NCBI RefSeq assembly: GCF_024323335.1
Contig: NC_066580.1
Span: 89,761,391-89,825,390 of the forward strand
DNA from: Lathyrus oleraceus
Lineage: Eukaryota; Streptophyta; Magnoliopsida; Fabales; Fabaceae
Reading direction: 5' to 3'
Length of the DNA stretch: 64,000 nucleotides
Each line of letters opens with the position of its first letter. Position 1 is the first letter of the stretch. A program made the translations under genes and the position numbers. Shown in pieces: positions 33,063 through 46,083 of the stretch. The notes beneath the pieces were generated by a model that was not told the DNA's origin, ran no database searches, and saw only the letters and a program-made list of their open reading frames with translations.

Positions 33063-35791
33063 CCATCCTCTTGGTGCACCTCATTGCCATCCATGTCCTT
33101 CATTGAGGTATTGAGAATCTAAAACCTCACATATCTCCCTGTAGAAACTCTCACACTGATGAGAGTTATCCTCATGTACAGAAATAATGTGATTGATTTT
33201 AGCCAAATTGACTTCATGATTTACATTCATATCAGTGCGTAAGGACACTAATGCCTCAATCACGTATGAAGCAAAGGCCTTAAAGTTGGAAATCCTGAGT
33301 AGACATGTGTTGCTGTATCAGACAAACTGATCCATTTTTGCAGCTTCAAAGGAGTCTCGCCACTTACACTCCTCATCATATCTCTCGTCTTGTTTCATCT
33401 ACATATCCTGAAGCATAGTCATAATAGAGGCATTATAAGCATAATTAGCCCCAAAACCTGCAGCATGATCACCACCACGAGGAGCATCATGCATTACAAT
33501 ATCTCCTTCAGTAACATCATGATGAACCCCCATATGTTGCTCATTTTTCATGGAAGCTTCAGTTGCATCATCACCAAACTCAATAGGATCATCAAAATTG
33601 TACACCTTCCTGTCATGCTCACTCAAGTGTAGATAGTACACCAGAAGATTTACATCCCAAAAGTAGTTCATGATAACTAGTGTAGGTGAGAAAATTCTTG
33701 AGACGAACCAAGAGATTTGTAGGTGAGATTCGGTAAGCCAATGACAAAGTAGTTTAGAATCTTAGAAATCATAGAGGGATAGTAGAAACAAGTGCCCTTG
33801 TTGTATTTTTTGATAGAGAACATACGAGATACAAACTAGTGAGACCAGTTAGTTTTGACCTTGTGCATCAGAATGTATACTAAATGAATCTCATTATTGT
33901 CAATTCTAGAAAACCCGCCATTCTTTGGCCGCAAGTTATGAGACACCACCCATAGAAAAACTCTTGGCACCATCTTCAAATGACCGGTGGTAATAGGATC
34001 ATAACAGTCCTTGACACGAGGAGCCTTGAGTATCTCATTCAAATGAATATTCCAATTAAAATCTATGTGAGTGTAAAGATCATTTACCAACGAATCAACC
34101 TTACCATTCGCATCAACATCACCCACAGTAATTCCAAACAAAGTTTTCCATAAATCATTGGTAAATTGATAAACGTTGTTACCTATCAAAAGCCTGAAGC
34201 AAGAACCTTGTTTTTCATGTACACCTAAGTAGAATACACGAATAAGATCCTCATTATAATCCTTAGAAAGTTGTAGGAAATAGTTAATCTATTGATTCTC
34301 AACGATCTTAACAACATCAGGTATATCCAAACAACCAACAGTAACTTGCTTCCACATAAATTATTTCACTACAAGACAATTTTGATGCTTTAACTCAAAA
34401 TCCTTTGCATACTTCTTAGAAACCGAAGTAAATGGATTTTCAGCAGCAATAGTAGAGGTAGTTAGGGGTGTGCATGGATCATAAACCAAACCAAATTGAA
34501 CCATATATATGGTTCGGTTTGGATCTTAAAACCATTTTTATAAAACCAATTTATTTTCTTAAAACCGGTTTATAAGTGGATCAGTTCGGTTTTAAACAAA
34601 AAAAAAATTGTTAAAAAAACAGTTTTAAATCAATTTCTTTAAAACCAATTTTTTATTTTCTTAAAAAAATCAATTTCAAAACCAATTTTATAAGAAAAAC
34701 AGTTTTTAAAACTATATTTTTAAAAAAGCAATTTTATATCAAAAATAATTTTATTTTCTATTAACTAACTTTTTTATTTTCACTAGTTATAAAACTATTT
34801 TATATGAAAAAAATATTTATTTTAAAAAATTACTCTAAATTTGACTTTTATAATCACCACAAATAATATCTCAATTAAAAACAATCCCAAAGTATGATGT
34901 ATTACATAAAAACGGTCATAAAATAAAATAATTATGAATCATATCTCTATAAATCATAATTATTCATAAAATAAATAATTCATCAAAAAAATTGTTCAGA
35001 CTTCTAAAATCTCTCATAATTGCTCATAAACAAATGTTATGAGGTTTTAAAATATTTTTTTTTAAAAAATTTAAAAAACATAACAAAAACAATCTTTTTT
35101 AGAAAAAAAATAACAAATATTCAGAAAAAAGAAAAAAAATTGAAAATAATAAAGTTATATTCTGGATAAAAAATCTTTAAAAAAAAATTATTCCAAAAAA
35201 TAAAAATAACTGAAAAAAATTTATTTTAAAAAAGTGGAAATCAAAAATAATTTTTTTTGAAAATAAAATAATAATTTATTTTAAAACATTTTTTTACTTG
35301 AAAAAAATACAAAATATTTTTGATAAAAAATATCTTTTTTATTTAGAATAAAATAATAATTTTATTTGAAAAAAAATATCAAATATAATTTTTTTGAAAA
35401 AAAATCCAAATATAATATTTTTCGTGAAAAGAAAAAAAAAATTGAATTTTATTTTTAAAATAATTTTTTATAAAACTTAAAAAAATATAAAATATAAAAT
35501 TGATTTATAATGTGATAAAACATGAAAACAGACAAATATAAAAATTTAACGCATAGTAAAATTTGGATATCCAATAACAAAACCAAATTTTTATAATGGG
35601 TAACGGTTTATATTTGGATAATAAAATGGATACCCAAATTTTTATTTTAGCATTTGGTTTGGTTTTTTAAAAGTAGAACAATTTGGATACCAATTTGGTT
35701 ATGGATAACTGGTTTTTTCGCACACCCTAGAGGTAGTCGCCTTGTATCTACCCTTAGCATCACTCTTGGACTTAGAAGTCTTTGAAGCCAT
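33063..35791 (-). pseudogene. Env-like / plant transposon protein frame of the Sirevirus-like element
   Basis: The probable start is ATG at 35791 (MASKTSKSKSDAKGRYKATT). The frame is cut after about 18 codons by the hAT-like element and resumes at 34462 (TIAAENPFTSVSKKYAKDFE). The best-preserved block (34189-33836) reads VPRVFLWVVSHNLRPKNGGF and then SRIDNNEIHLVYILMHKVKT, similar to the putative plant transposon protein region found in Athila ORF-1 and in 3' genes of some Sireviruses. Further frames (33671-33399, rich in Asp and His; 33263-33081) are broken by stops. Its function in retrotransposons is unknown; env-like is only a positional name. Confidence 0.6.
34463..35729. mobile_element. 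Non-autonomous hAT-like element, 1267 bp
   Basis: A perfect 8-bp duplication GAGGTAGT flanks it (34455-34462 and 35730-35737). Ends are TAGGGGTGTGC and, reversed, TAGGGTGTGCG (one indel). The interior is extremely AT-rich with subterminal GGTTCGGTTTGG-like motifs and no transposase. The 8-bp duplication identifies hAT. It interrupts the env-like frame close to its start codon. Confidence 0.92.
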
Positions 35792-36071
35792 GAAAAAAAT
35801 TGAAATGAAAGTATGCACACCAGGTGTTTGATGAAAAGTTTGAATGAACAATTAATGAGTATGCAATATTTTTGAATACCCCCACACTCAAGCAAGACAC
35901 ACAATCATAACAACACACAAAAATGAGAAGATAATCCAAAATTAAGTAAGAATCTGGAACTTTTTGTGACTTAGGGTGAAAAGAGGGTTTTTGAAAGAGT
36001 AAGAGGAAAAATAAGATGAATGGGAGATATTTGATGAAAATGTGAATGGAGATGAAATGGGTTAAGAGAGA

Positions 36072-37494
36072 TGATCAGCCACCATTTATATTAAGTTTTC
36101 GTTACTAATCCGACAAGAAACCTAGGCTTTTGAAATACTGTGCAAGCATTTTTGATACTTTTCGAGTCAATTTTACTTCCGGTATTATATTTAAGCATTT
36201 CCATTCATTGTTATATTTTAATTCTATTTTCGTGATTTTATGGGTGGGATAACTGCGTTTTTGTCCGACAGGTCCAGTTAGAAGAACCAGGGAACTCAGA
36301 ACGAGACAATGTGAGATTCCGACAAGCAAAGGAGCAGAAAACCCCGGTACAGGAGGCCTGATACAGCCATCCGTGTAACCTGACACGGTCCGTGTCAGGC
36401 AAAGGAGGACGTGGTGTAGAAGACAGTGGCCTGACACGGCCACCCGTGTCAGTTGACACGGGTCGTGTCAGGCATCATCCCCAACCGTGTCACCCATGTC
36501 AGGGGCGTGTCAGCTGGGACAATAGGCTGACACGGCCACCCGTGTCAGCCCAAGCCCAAAAATTCCATTTTTCTCGGGCTTTTGTTCGTAGGGCTTTTTC
36601 AGAGATATTTTTGGACATGTCCAACTGCTGCTTGGAATTTTCACTATAAAAGAGGACCTTCTACCTAAGAAAAAATCATCTTGGAATACGGAAAAATACA
36701 GTATTGTGAAGCAATCAAGTATTACAGAGAGCAATGCATTCAGAGAGCTGAAGGTTTTCATGAGCGGAAGCGATTGGAGATCGAAGTCATCCAATTACTT
36801 GTAATGTGTAATTTTTATCTTGCATTTGTTTTAAACAATATGAGTAGCTAAACCCCCCAATGCTAGGGGGTGTCCCTGATTTAGAATTGTAACGAATTTG
36901 AGTCTACATTTGCATTTATAATATTATTTTTAAGGTAACCTTTTGATGTGTGTATTGCTTTCTCTTTCGGACCAATCGAGATTGATTTGTGGTTATCAAT
37001 TGGGCTGGACCGCCATTGGTAAGGTTTTCATAAGGTTACTCTACAGTAGATATCACCTAGGACTAGGGATACCCTGTATGAACCAGAGTATTCTTGATAT
37101 TATAAAGCTTAACGTCACCTTAATTGCCTATGGACATAGAAATTAGAGTAGATTGATTAAAGGTTTTCTCACCAAGGACTTGGGAGAAAATACCCTTAAG
37201 AACTAGTAGTAATTGATATTTGTTGATGCAATAGTAACTCAGAGTTGTTACAGGGATAAATCATACACCTTCCCTGGCATTGTTCCTTTTTCCCTGTAAA
37301 CCTTTATTTTCATCCTTATTTGCTTTTACCTTTAGTCTTATATTTTTATACATAAAAACCAAATTAATACTTTTTGTTTAATTGAATGATAATTTAAACT
37401 CGATATTGACTTGCAGTCCTTGAGATCGACATTCGGGGAATTTCCCCATTATTACTATAAAAGGAAAAATAGTACACTTGCTATTTTCCCACCA
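36072..37494 (+). repeat. 5' LTR of Athila element
   Basis: Starts TGATCAGCCACC and ends CTATTTTCCCACCA, 6 bp before the primer site. It contains a cluster of CTGACACGG...CCGTGTCAG palindromes (36360-36550) and a TATA box. Confidence 0.9.
36645..36652 (+). promoter_or_regulatory. Athila LTR TATA box, 5' copy
   Basis: TATAAAAG in the context TTTTCACTATAAAAGAGGAC, unchanged in the 3' LTR at 55768-55775. It places the transcript start near 36680. Confidence 0.7.
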
Positions 37495-37500
37495 AGTTTT

Positions 37501-37518
37501 TGGCGCCGTTGCCGGGGA
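37501..37518 (+). other. Primer binding site, tRNA-Asp type
   Basis: TGGCGCCGTTGCCGGGGA is an 18-base complement of the 3' end of plant tRNA-Asp (TCCCCGGCAACGGCGCCA). tRNA-Asp priming is typical of Athila elements. Confidence 0.95.
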
Positions 37519-37614
37519 CTGCCAAAATATAGAGTTTAATTTTAAATTCAATTAAAATTTTGTTGCTCTGCAATAAAATTATTTTTCTGTCATTTATAAT
37601 TTACTAATTTGTGG

Positions 37615-38927
37615 ATGCGAGGAGAACCCTCAGGTGAATTTCTTTTTGATGCAAAGATCGAGAGAACCCTTCACCGAAGACGCAGAAATCAAAGAGTGGA
37701 TTACAAAGAAGAAAGTACCTCTGATCACTCAAAAGTCAAAGAACCAATGGCCGAAGTTCCTCCAATTCCACCTCCTCCACCTCCGAAAAGACTCCTGGGT
37801 GACTATGGAGGTGCAAACGCACCGGGTGGTCGATTGACCATTGTCAACCAACCGGTGAATGTGACGAATTTTCAACTACATCCTAGCACAATCAATCAAT
37901 TGGAAAGAAAACCTTTCACCAGAAAGGTTAACGAAGATGCCAACAAACACCTGCAAAGATTTCTGACCATGAGCACCACGCTGAAAATTGATGGTCATAC
38001 TGATGAAGCAAAAAAGTTAAGAATGTTCCCGTTCACTTTAGTTGAAGATGCAGAAGAATGGTTCTATTCTCTTCCTGCCGGCAGTATCACATCATGGGAA
38101 GAGATGGAAACTACATTCTTAAATGAGTACTTTCCAGCATCAGTATTCTTGAGAAAAAGGTATGAAATTCTTAATTTCAAACAAAAGGATGGTGAATCAT
38201 TGGGAGACGCCTACAAAAGATTCAAAAGGGTCTTAGTAGCGTGTCCAACTCACAATATGGATCAGACCAAACAAATGCAGATGTTCGCTAATGGATGAAA
38301 ATAAAAACAAAATAGTTGATTGATACAGCAACCGGTGGCTCAACAAATTTCTCAACAACCACCGGTATTAAGAGGATTATTGAAGCAATAGCTGCCAATG
38401 AGCATCTAGAATTATACGACGGGTGTACTAGTCAGCCAGAGAGGGTGATTGATCTAAAATTAGAAACAAATAAAATCTGTTTGGAAGACACAGTTACTGC
38501 CGAAGTAGACAAGAAGTTGAAAGCTATGAATATAGGTACTCAACAAATAGCGCGGGTCTAGCCAGCTCAGGCTAGCACTTGTGAAATCTGTAATGGACCT
38601 CATCACACGGTCTATTTCTTTGCTACTCCACAACAAATTGAAGAGATCAAATTCTTGAAGCAGAATAATCCCTACTCTAACACTTACAACCCAGGTTGGA
38701 AGAATCATCCAAATTTCTCCTGGAAAGATCAGAGAGGGAATATTCCTCAACAAGGTACAAGGCAATATCAGACTCAGTATCAACAACAACAAACACCTAA
38801 AAAGGCTGAATGGGAAATCGCCATTGAAAAATTAGCAGCCAACAACATGCAGTTTCAAGAAGAAACCAGGACTAATCAGAAAAACACCAGGACCTCCATT
38901 AAAAATCTCAAAGTCCAAATGGGTTAG
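37615..38927 (+). pseudogene. Athila gag
   Basis: From ATG at 37615 a basic and proline-rich N-terminus (PPIPPPPPPKRLLGDYG) leads into the capsid region (KLRMFPFTLVEDAEEWFYSL, SWEEMETTFLNEYFP, RYEILNFKQKDGESLGDAYK). A one-base frameshift at about 38291 moves reading to the next frame, with stops at about 38310, 38559 and 38925. The zinc-knuckle region CEICNGPHHTV lacks a clear last Cys. A Gln-rich tail follows. Gag packages the RNA; this copy is dead. Confidence 0.85.
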
Positions 38928-39074
38928 ATAGCACAATAGTTAGCTTCAAATTCTCAAGCCCCGGGCACCCTATCTAGTGGTACAATACCAAATCTACGGG
39001 AACATAACACTGTTAACACTATCGTAACCCGAAGTGGAAAGTCAACAGAGGAAAATAGTGCTGAAAAAGATGGA

Positions 39075-39783
39075 TTGTTAGAAGTGGATTTAGAAATCAA
39101 GGAAACCAAGGACCAAGATGAAGAAGTGATACTACCACCTGTCAAGGAGAAAGAGAAGGTTTCAAAACCAGTCATCAAACTCCATTACCCTCCAAGACAA
39201 AAAAAGAAAGATCAATATGAGAAAAAATTTGAGAGGTTCCTGGAAATGTTCAACAAACTGGAAATAAACAACCCTTTTTCTGAGGCATTAGAACAAATGT
39301 CAATATATGCCAAGTTCATGAAAGACATCATCTCCAAGAAGCGTTCCACTAATATAGACCTGATCATCCTAACTGAAACATGCAGTGTCATTCTCCAAGG
39401 TATGAAAATCCCAGTGAAAAAGAAAGACATGGGATCGGTTACTATTCCATGCACTATTGGTGATAGAAAATTCAAGAAGGCTCTGATTGACTTAGGAGCA
39501 AGTGTAAGCTTGATGCCACTACCCATCTATAAAAAAAATTAGGCATTGACATTGTTCAAGATACTTGAATGACACTTCAGTTTGCAAATCACTCTGTGAG
39601 GTGACCCTATGGGATTGTGGAAGATGTTCTTGTAAAAATTGACAAGTTTTTTTTCCCAGTTGACTTCGTCATTATGGAAATGCATGAAGATGAGGAAATT
39701 CCTCTCATATTAGGCAGACCTTTCTTAGAAACAGGACGGTGTATGATAGACATCGGGGAAGGAACTATGACCCTCAAAGTCTA
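39075..39783 (+). pseudogene. Athila protease
   Basis: In the same frame as late gag, after a charged linker (PPVKEKEKVSKPVIKLHYP), lies KKALIDLGASVSLMPLPIYK, the aspartic protease active-site region (here D-L-G-A-S). A two-base slip in the A run near 39535 shifts the frame. The second half then reads [20 protein letters not shown] and [13 protein letters not shown]. The protease would cut the Gag-Pol polyprotein. A stop at about 39781 separates it from the reverse transcriptase frame. Confidence 0.85.
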
Positions 39784-39805
39784 GGATGAAGAGTTAAATA
39801 TAGAT

Positions 39806-41624
39806 GTGAGGAACACAATGCAATACAAAGATGACATTGGCACAAGCCACACTATAGAGATAATAGATCAAGTAATTGCTCAAGAAAATGAAAGGCATAG
39901 ACCCCAGTCACCACTAGAACGGGTCTTAAGTCTATCAAATTTTGAAAGTGATGAAGATGAAGGAGAGTCTGAGGTGCTCGCTATGATGGAAAAACAATCT
40001 GAATGGATTAGATCTAGACCACACCGGTGGGAAGATTTAAGACCACCACCACCATCAGATGTCACTAAAGAACCAAAAATAGGTGTAAATCTGAAGCAGT
40101 TACCAACAAATCCGAAGTATGTATTTCTGGACACTGAAAAGAAATGCCCAGTTATTATCAATTCCAATCTACAAAGTGTCCAAGAAGTAGAACTCATTCA
40201 AGTGCTAAAAAAATACAAAGGCACGATCGGATGGGCAATTGAGGACTTAAAAGGTATAAGTCTGACCGTTTGCATGCATAAAATCTTAATGGAAGATGAT
40301 CACAAACCAGTGGTGCAACCACAACGAAGACTTAACCCAACCATGAAAGAAGTGGTACACAAAGAAGTTGTAAAATTGTTGGATGCGGGCTTAGTTTATT
40401 CTAATTCCGATAGTTCTTGGGTAAGTCCAGTCCATGTGGTACCAAAAAAATGGGGCACTACGGTGATAAAAAATGAGAAGAATGAGTTAATTCCAACCCG
40501 AATTGTTACAGGTTGGAGGGTGTGCATAGATTACAGAAGACTAAACGTGGCAACACGAAAGGACCACTTCCCGTTACCATTCATTGATCAAATGCTGGAA
40601 AGATTAGCCAGACACGATTACTATTGTTTCCTAGATGGGTACTCGGGGTACAACCAGATTGCGGTTTCCCCCTGAGGATCAAGAGAAGACTGCATTCACA
40701 TGCCTCTATGGTATTTTCGCTTATAGAAGAATGTCATTTGGGTTGTGCAACGCACCGACCACTTTTCAAAGGTGTATGACATCAATTTTTACTGACATGC
40801 TCGAGAAGCATATGGAAGTATTTATGGATGACTTTTCCGTATTCGTTTCTTCATTTGATAATTGTTTGACTAACTTGTCACTTGTGTTAGAAAGATGCCA
40901 GCAAACAAATTTGATCCTGAACTGGGAAAAGTGTCACTTCATGGTACGTGAAGGAATAGTCTTGGGACACAAGATCTCCAACCAAGGTATCGAAGTGGAC
41001 ATAGCAAAAGTGGAGGTAATAGCTAATTTACCACCTCCGGTAAATGAAAAAGGCATCCGAAGCTTCTTGGGACATGCAGGGTTCTACCGCAGGTTCATAA
41101 GAGATTTCTCCAAGATCACAAAGCCACTAACTAGTCTACTGGTGAAGGATACACCATTCCTATTTGACAAGGAGTGTATGCAAGCCTTCGAGACTTTGAA
41201 GAAGGAACTTGTGTCAGCCCCCATAGTTATTGCCCCTGATTGGTCTCTCCCTTTTGAGATAATGTGCGATGCTAGTGATAATGCAGTAGGGGAAGTACTA
41301 GGGCAATACAAGGAGAAGCTCTTGCATGTGATCTATTATGAAAGCCACATATTGAACCCTGCTCAAATGAACTATGCAACCACCGAAAAGGAACTCGGGG
41401 CGGTTGTGTACGCGTTTGATAAGTTCAGATCCTATTTGTTGGGGTCAAAGGTAATTGTGTATACTGACCATGCTGCTTTAAAATATCTTTTTGCCAAACA
41501 GGAATCAAAGCCAAGGCTGCTGCGATGGATCCTACTACTACAAGAGTTCGACCTGGAAATCAGAGACAAAAAAGGTAGTGAAAACACTATTGCTGATCAC
41601 TTATCTCGGATGACTGCGATTTAA
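39806..41624 (+). pseudogene. Athila reverse transcriptase and RNase H
   Basis: The reverse transcriptase begins after an acidic linker and shows [75 protein letters not shown] and the catalytic FMDDF (40821-40835, the usual YxDD box with Phe). An extra C in the C run at 40668-40672 shifts the frame between NQIAVSP and EDQEKTAF. RNase H follows: [45 protein letters not shown] and IADHLSRM, with its acidic residues present. A TAA at 41622 lies between RNase H and integrase in one continuous frame. Confidence 0.93.
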
Positions 41625-42974
41625 GAAACAGAAGAAACATACCCCATCAAAGATGAGTTCACCGACGAACGTATCCTAACCGTTACACATATCCCATGGT
41701 TCGCCGACTACTCGAACTTTGTGTTAGGTGGACTAATACCTGATGACTTTGACTCTAACAGCAGAAAAAAGCTTTTGCATGATTACAGGTTTTATGTGTG
41801 GGACAATCCATTCCTTTACAAAAAGGGATCAGATGGCTTAGTAAGGAGATGTGTTCCGGAGGAAGAGAAAAGGGACATCCTAAAAGCCTGTCACAACTCA
41901 GAATATGGAGGACATTTTAGCGGAGATAGAACCGCAGCAAAAGTCCTCCAGTCGGGATTGTACTGGCCTACACTATTCAAAGATGCCCAAGAGATGGTAA
42001 AAGAGTGTGACAGATGTCAGAGAACAGGAAACATATCCAATAGGAATCAGATGCCTCAGAATGCCATGTTAAAGGTAGAACCGTTCGATGTGTGGGGAAT
42101 AGATTTTATGGGACCCTTCCCACCGTCCTTTGGAAAGCAATACATTCTGGTCGCGGTTGACTATGTGTCAAAATGGGTGGAAGCAGTCGCACTGCCCACG
42201 AATGACGCGAAAGTGGTAATAAATTTCCTCAAGAATTGTATCTTTGCACGATTTGGGGTACCAAGAGCACTGATTAGTGACGAAGTTACCCACTTCCTCA
42301 ACAAGCTGATGGAGAACCTGCTAAGGAAATACAATGTCAAGCATAGAATCGCCACACCGTACCACCCCCAGACTAGTGGACAGGTTGAGGTATCAAATCG
42401 CCAGATCAAGCAAATCCTAGAAAAGACCGTTAGCGCCTCACGAAAAGATTGGTCAATCAAGCTAGATGATGCACTCTGGGCATACCAAACAATGTTTAAG
42501 ACCCTAATAGGTATGTCCCCGTATCAACTGGTCTATGGTAAAGCTTATGATCTGCCGTTCAAACTAGAGCATATGGCATTCTGAGCTACCAAATTTCTCA
42601 ACTATGATCTGTCCAAAGCGGGTAAATCTCGGATTCTTAAATTACAAGAGCTGGAAGAATTCAGAAATCGAGCATATGAGAATGCCAAGATATACAAAGA
42701 GCAAACCAAAACATGGCATGACAGGCGCATTCAGAAGAAAGAACTTCAGGAAGGACAACTGGTCTTATTATTTAATTCAAGGTTGAAGCTATTCCCAGGG
42801 AAACTAAGGTCAAGATGGTCGGGACCCTTTGTGATACAAAAAGTATTTCCGAATGGAGCCGTTGAACTAAGAAATCCCGCAAATGGAGACACGTTCAAGG
42901 TGAATGGGAAGGGAGTCAAACTGTACCTACAAGACCAGGAGGGTGGTCTAATAGACAAAATTTGTCTCACCTAA
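41625..42974 (+). pseudogene. Athila integrase
   Basis: In frame with RNase H. The zinc-binding region reads [18 protein letters not shown] ... CDRCQRTGN. The catalytic D, D and E lie in [23 protein letters not shown] (the usual SDGG/SDN context is changed) and [12 protein letters not shown]. After a TGA at 42582 the frame continues through [19 protein letters not shown] to the C-terminal [16 protein letters not shown] segment (WSGPF motif) and ends at 42974. It would insert the cDNA; one stop breaks it. Confidence 0.92.
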
Positions 42975-43194
42975 ACAGATGGAGAATCGTCGAGCCATGC
43001 GACGTTAAACGAAGTGCTTCGTGGGAAGCAACCCACACATTTTAAATTTAATCAGTTATGTATGTTTGTAGGTTTGCACAGGAGCTCTACAAGGAGAGAA
43101 CATCACATCAACAAATGTGTAAGTCATGAAAAAGGATAATCAACATGACCAAAGGTGCCAGAGGTTGAATAGGAGAAAAAGCCAAAAAACGGCC

Positions 43195-43490
43195 AAAAGG
43201 GCAGCCTGACACGGCCACCCGTGTCAGCTAACATGGGTCGTGTCAGCTGACACGGGCTGTGTCAGGAGGGTGCAAATTCAGGCCAAAAAGTGGAAAAATA
43301 GTGGCCTAACACGGCCACCCATGTCAGCTGACACGGGCCGTGTCAGGAACACTGAAAGAGAAAGGGAATTTTTGTTATCAACAGTAGCCTGACACGGCCC
43401 GTGTCAAGAGCACTGAAGGTAACATCCAAAACATGGTGTTGGACAGTAGCCTGACACGGCCACCCATGTCAGCTGACACGACCGTGTCAG
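43195..43490 (+). repeat. GC-rich palindromic repeat cluster in the Athila pol to ORF-1 spacer
   Basis: Several copies of CTGACACGGCCACCCGTGTC followed by AGCTGACACGGGCCGTGTCA-like sequence. Each is a hairpin-forming palindrome. The same motif recurs in both LTRs (36360-36550, 55480-55680). No gene. Confidence 0.9.
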
Positions 43491-43616
43491 GCAGGCGGAA
43501 ATTTTGATTTTTTTTTAAATCCGAATTTTTCAGTGGGACCCACCCATTTAATCCAACTTAACCGGAATTTCCTAACTCCCTATTTCAAAAAAAAAATCTA
43601 TTTTTGCAGGTCCAAA

Positions 43617-44925
43617 ATGCCCCCGAGGAGAATTCTCACCGGAAAGCAACAGCTTGCGGAGATGGCAAAGTCACGGAAGCGACCAAGCTGGAATCCAAAT
43701 CCACATAACATCGTGTTTGACAATCCGGAACAAGAAAAGAGGTATCAAATCCACCGGAAGTGAAAGCTCACGCCGACAAGGTACATGTGTGAGCATACTC
43801 TGAACGCACTAGGGCTTAAAATGCAGGTATATCGGATGTTCCACGTTTTAGGAATGCTAGAGTTCATGAGCCTGGAAGCGCCGACATATGAGCGCATCAC
43901 GCTCGAATTCCTCAACATGTTGGAATTCCAGCTCGAAAAGAGGTGGATAGACACGACCAGGTATTATTTCGGCACTTTGCATTTCTGCTTGTTTAATAAT
44001 TATCATGAATTGTCGGTTGAGGAATTGGCAGGGATACTCCGACTCTCTCTATACGGACCAGGAGTTGTCCCAGATGGGTTCTCACCTAAGGATTTATGGA
44101 TTGCCATCACCGGGAGGACGGATTACACCTCCAAGGGTGCTAAGGCCTCCAGCATCCAGAATCCATGTTTCCGGTATGCTCAGAAGGGTTTGGCCTACAC
44201 CCTGTTTCGAAGAGGCGATAGCACCAGGGTAGCTACTCAGAGAGAGCTATTCTTTATGTACTCGATGGCACAAAACAAAGCCATCAATGTAGCTGCCTTT
44301 GTAGAGGACTATCTGGGCAGAGTTGGAAGAGGCGACTCCGGAGGCATCTCCATAGGCGGCATGATCACCCAAATCACTGAGCATTTTGGGTATCAAGCTG
44401 TTTTACTCGAAGACACGCCAATTACAGGTAAGACCAAAATTGACATGTCCGCTCTAATTCAACAAGGTATGATTGTTGTTACCCCTACTTACTATTCTGT
44501 GCTTATCCATAAGAGGTTTATTATAGCTCTGCCGGATCTGGACAAAGTTGCTATTATTGACTGTGCCAACTGGTTGTATGTGAGCGCTGACCCCGACGCA
44601 GAGGAAGGCCACGACACTGACCATTTTACTGCAGGTGATCAGTTTATAGATGACCAGGTGGATGCCACGGAGGTAGAAGAAGAGGAACCTCAAGCACCTC
44701 AGGAACAGTTTGTACCACCACATCAGGAACCTACCTAGCAGGAGGCAGGTTCATCTTCTTGGTCCACTGACCAATGGACTTGAGTACAAACCGAAATAGG
44801 TGACTTAAGGATGGAACAACAACGACAAGGCATTGAGCAAGCCCGACAGGGGGCAATGTTGGATGAGATGAGCAACATGATACGACAGCTGATGCTGCAT
44901 TTTCCACACCCACCTCCTCAGTAGG
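43617..44925 (+). pseudogene. Athila ORF-1 type 3' gene (env-position)
   Basis: ATG at 43617 (MPPRRILTGKQQLAEM) follows an acceptor-like CTATTTTTGCAG that ends about 8 bp before it. The long block 43785-44738 contains MFHVLGMLEFMSLEAPTYER, ELSVEELAGILRLSLYGPG, TDYTSKGAKASSIQNP, RVATQRELFFMYSMAQNK and GGISIGGMITQITEHFGYQ, which I recognise as the Arabidopsis retrotransposon ORF-1 (Athila) family. An acidic tail and a Gln-rich helix end it. Stops at 43761, 44736 and about 44779 interrupt a single frame. Function unknown; it occupies the env position of Athila elements. Confidence 0.85.
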
Positions 44926-46083
44926 GTACTGTGAGTGTCCTCCTTCGCTCTTGTTCGCAAACATTGGAGCCAATGTTTAGTTCAAGTGTGGGAGAGATTT
45001 TATGTATTTTATTATTATTTTCAGTATTTTGTTATTTTATCTCTGTATTGTGTTATTTTACTTTTGTGCATTCTAGATTTGGTTTTTCTGTTTGAAGGTA
45101 CATTATGTTGCGAGTGTTTCAAGTTTGTGGTGATATGTTGGAAATAGTAATGATCACGATTGAGAGTGGATGAAAGGATCACACCATTTACCATTGTTTG
45201 TTGTGAAGGATCTCCCCAGGAAGTTGACACTGCTGAAAGTTAGACCGGACGCAACATATACAACTTAACCAACATAAGTGTCATGTACATTTCGAAGTAA
45301 GGAAGAAGTCGCACCAGGCTAAGGAGTATTCTGGATACTGTCAAAGCTTAACCAAACAGGGTGAGTCATAAAAGGCCAAACACATTGATTATTATGAGCG
45401 ATATTTTGGTTTGTCTTTATCACTCTAAATTTGCATAGATTCTCTGGGACTGTCACTGCATGATTACACACACTGAGGCACTTTGTTTGAATATAACCCT
45501 GAGCCTTTCTAGTCATCCTAAATGATTATATCCATTGTAAACCCCATTTGAGTCTGTATCCATTTGTTTGTTTAAACCCCATAAATGTACCCCTTGGCCA
45601 AAACACTTCCTTACCCTGTTTAGAGTCATGTTAATACATTTAAAATGTGTTGAAAAGCTAAGTTTGGGGTAAAAAACCCCAAGAGCTCCCAAAGCCAAGA
45701 ACGTGCAAAACAAAAAGAAAAAAAGTGAAATAGGAAATCATCGAGAGAAAAGAAAAAAGAAAAAAAGTATAACTCGAAGATTCAAAAGAAGCACGAAAAA
45801 GGGCACTCGGTGGAAAAATAGAAAAAAGAGAATTCCGAGCAAAAGAAACCAACATAGTAGGTAACATCGACTCTGAACCAAAAGCCACTTGTTTCCCGTT
45901 TTGTTTTAATATCCACACCCTAACCCAAGCCAAGTTACAATCCGAAAGACCTCCAAAGTGTGTGTGTTGTGTGTACGTGATATGAAAAGAGAGACTATTC
46001 AAACTTGCGAGTTGATATTGCATATTCTGAATTATGAGTGAAAACACTTAACCCCGAGAGAATTGGTGAGAATGTGATATAAG
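44926..46083 (+). other. Athila 3' untranslated region, left part
   Basis: Non-coding sequence with AAAGAAAAAA-rich purine stretches (45700-45850). The minus-strand frame at 45658-46047 is a shadow of these purines. It resumes at 54992 after the nested insertion. Confidence 0.7.

Noticed and set aside
36238..36649. Overlapping frames rich in Pro, Arg and Gly in the Athila LTR
   Set aside because: They arise from the GC-rich palindromic repeats, differ between the two LTRs and have no start context.
45658..46047. A 129-codon Phe-rich minus-strand frame
   Set aside because: Complement of purine-rich Athila 3' untranslated sequence; no domain.
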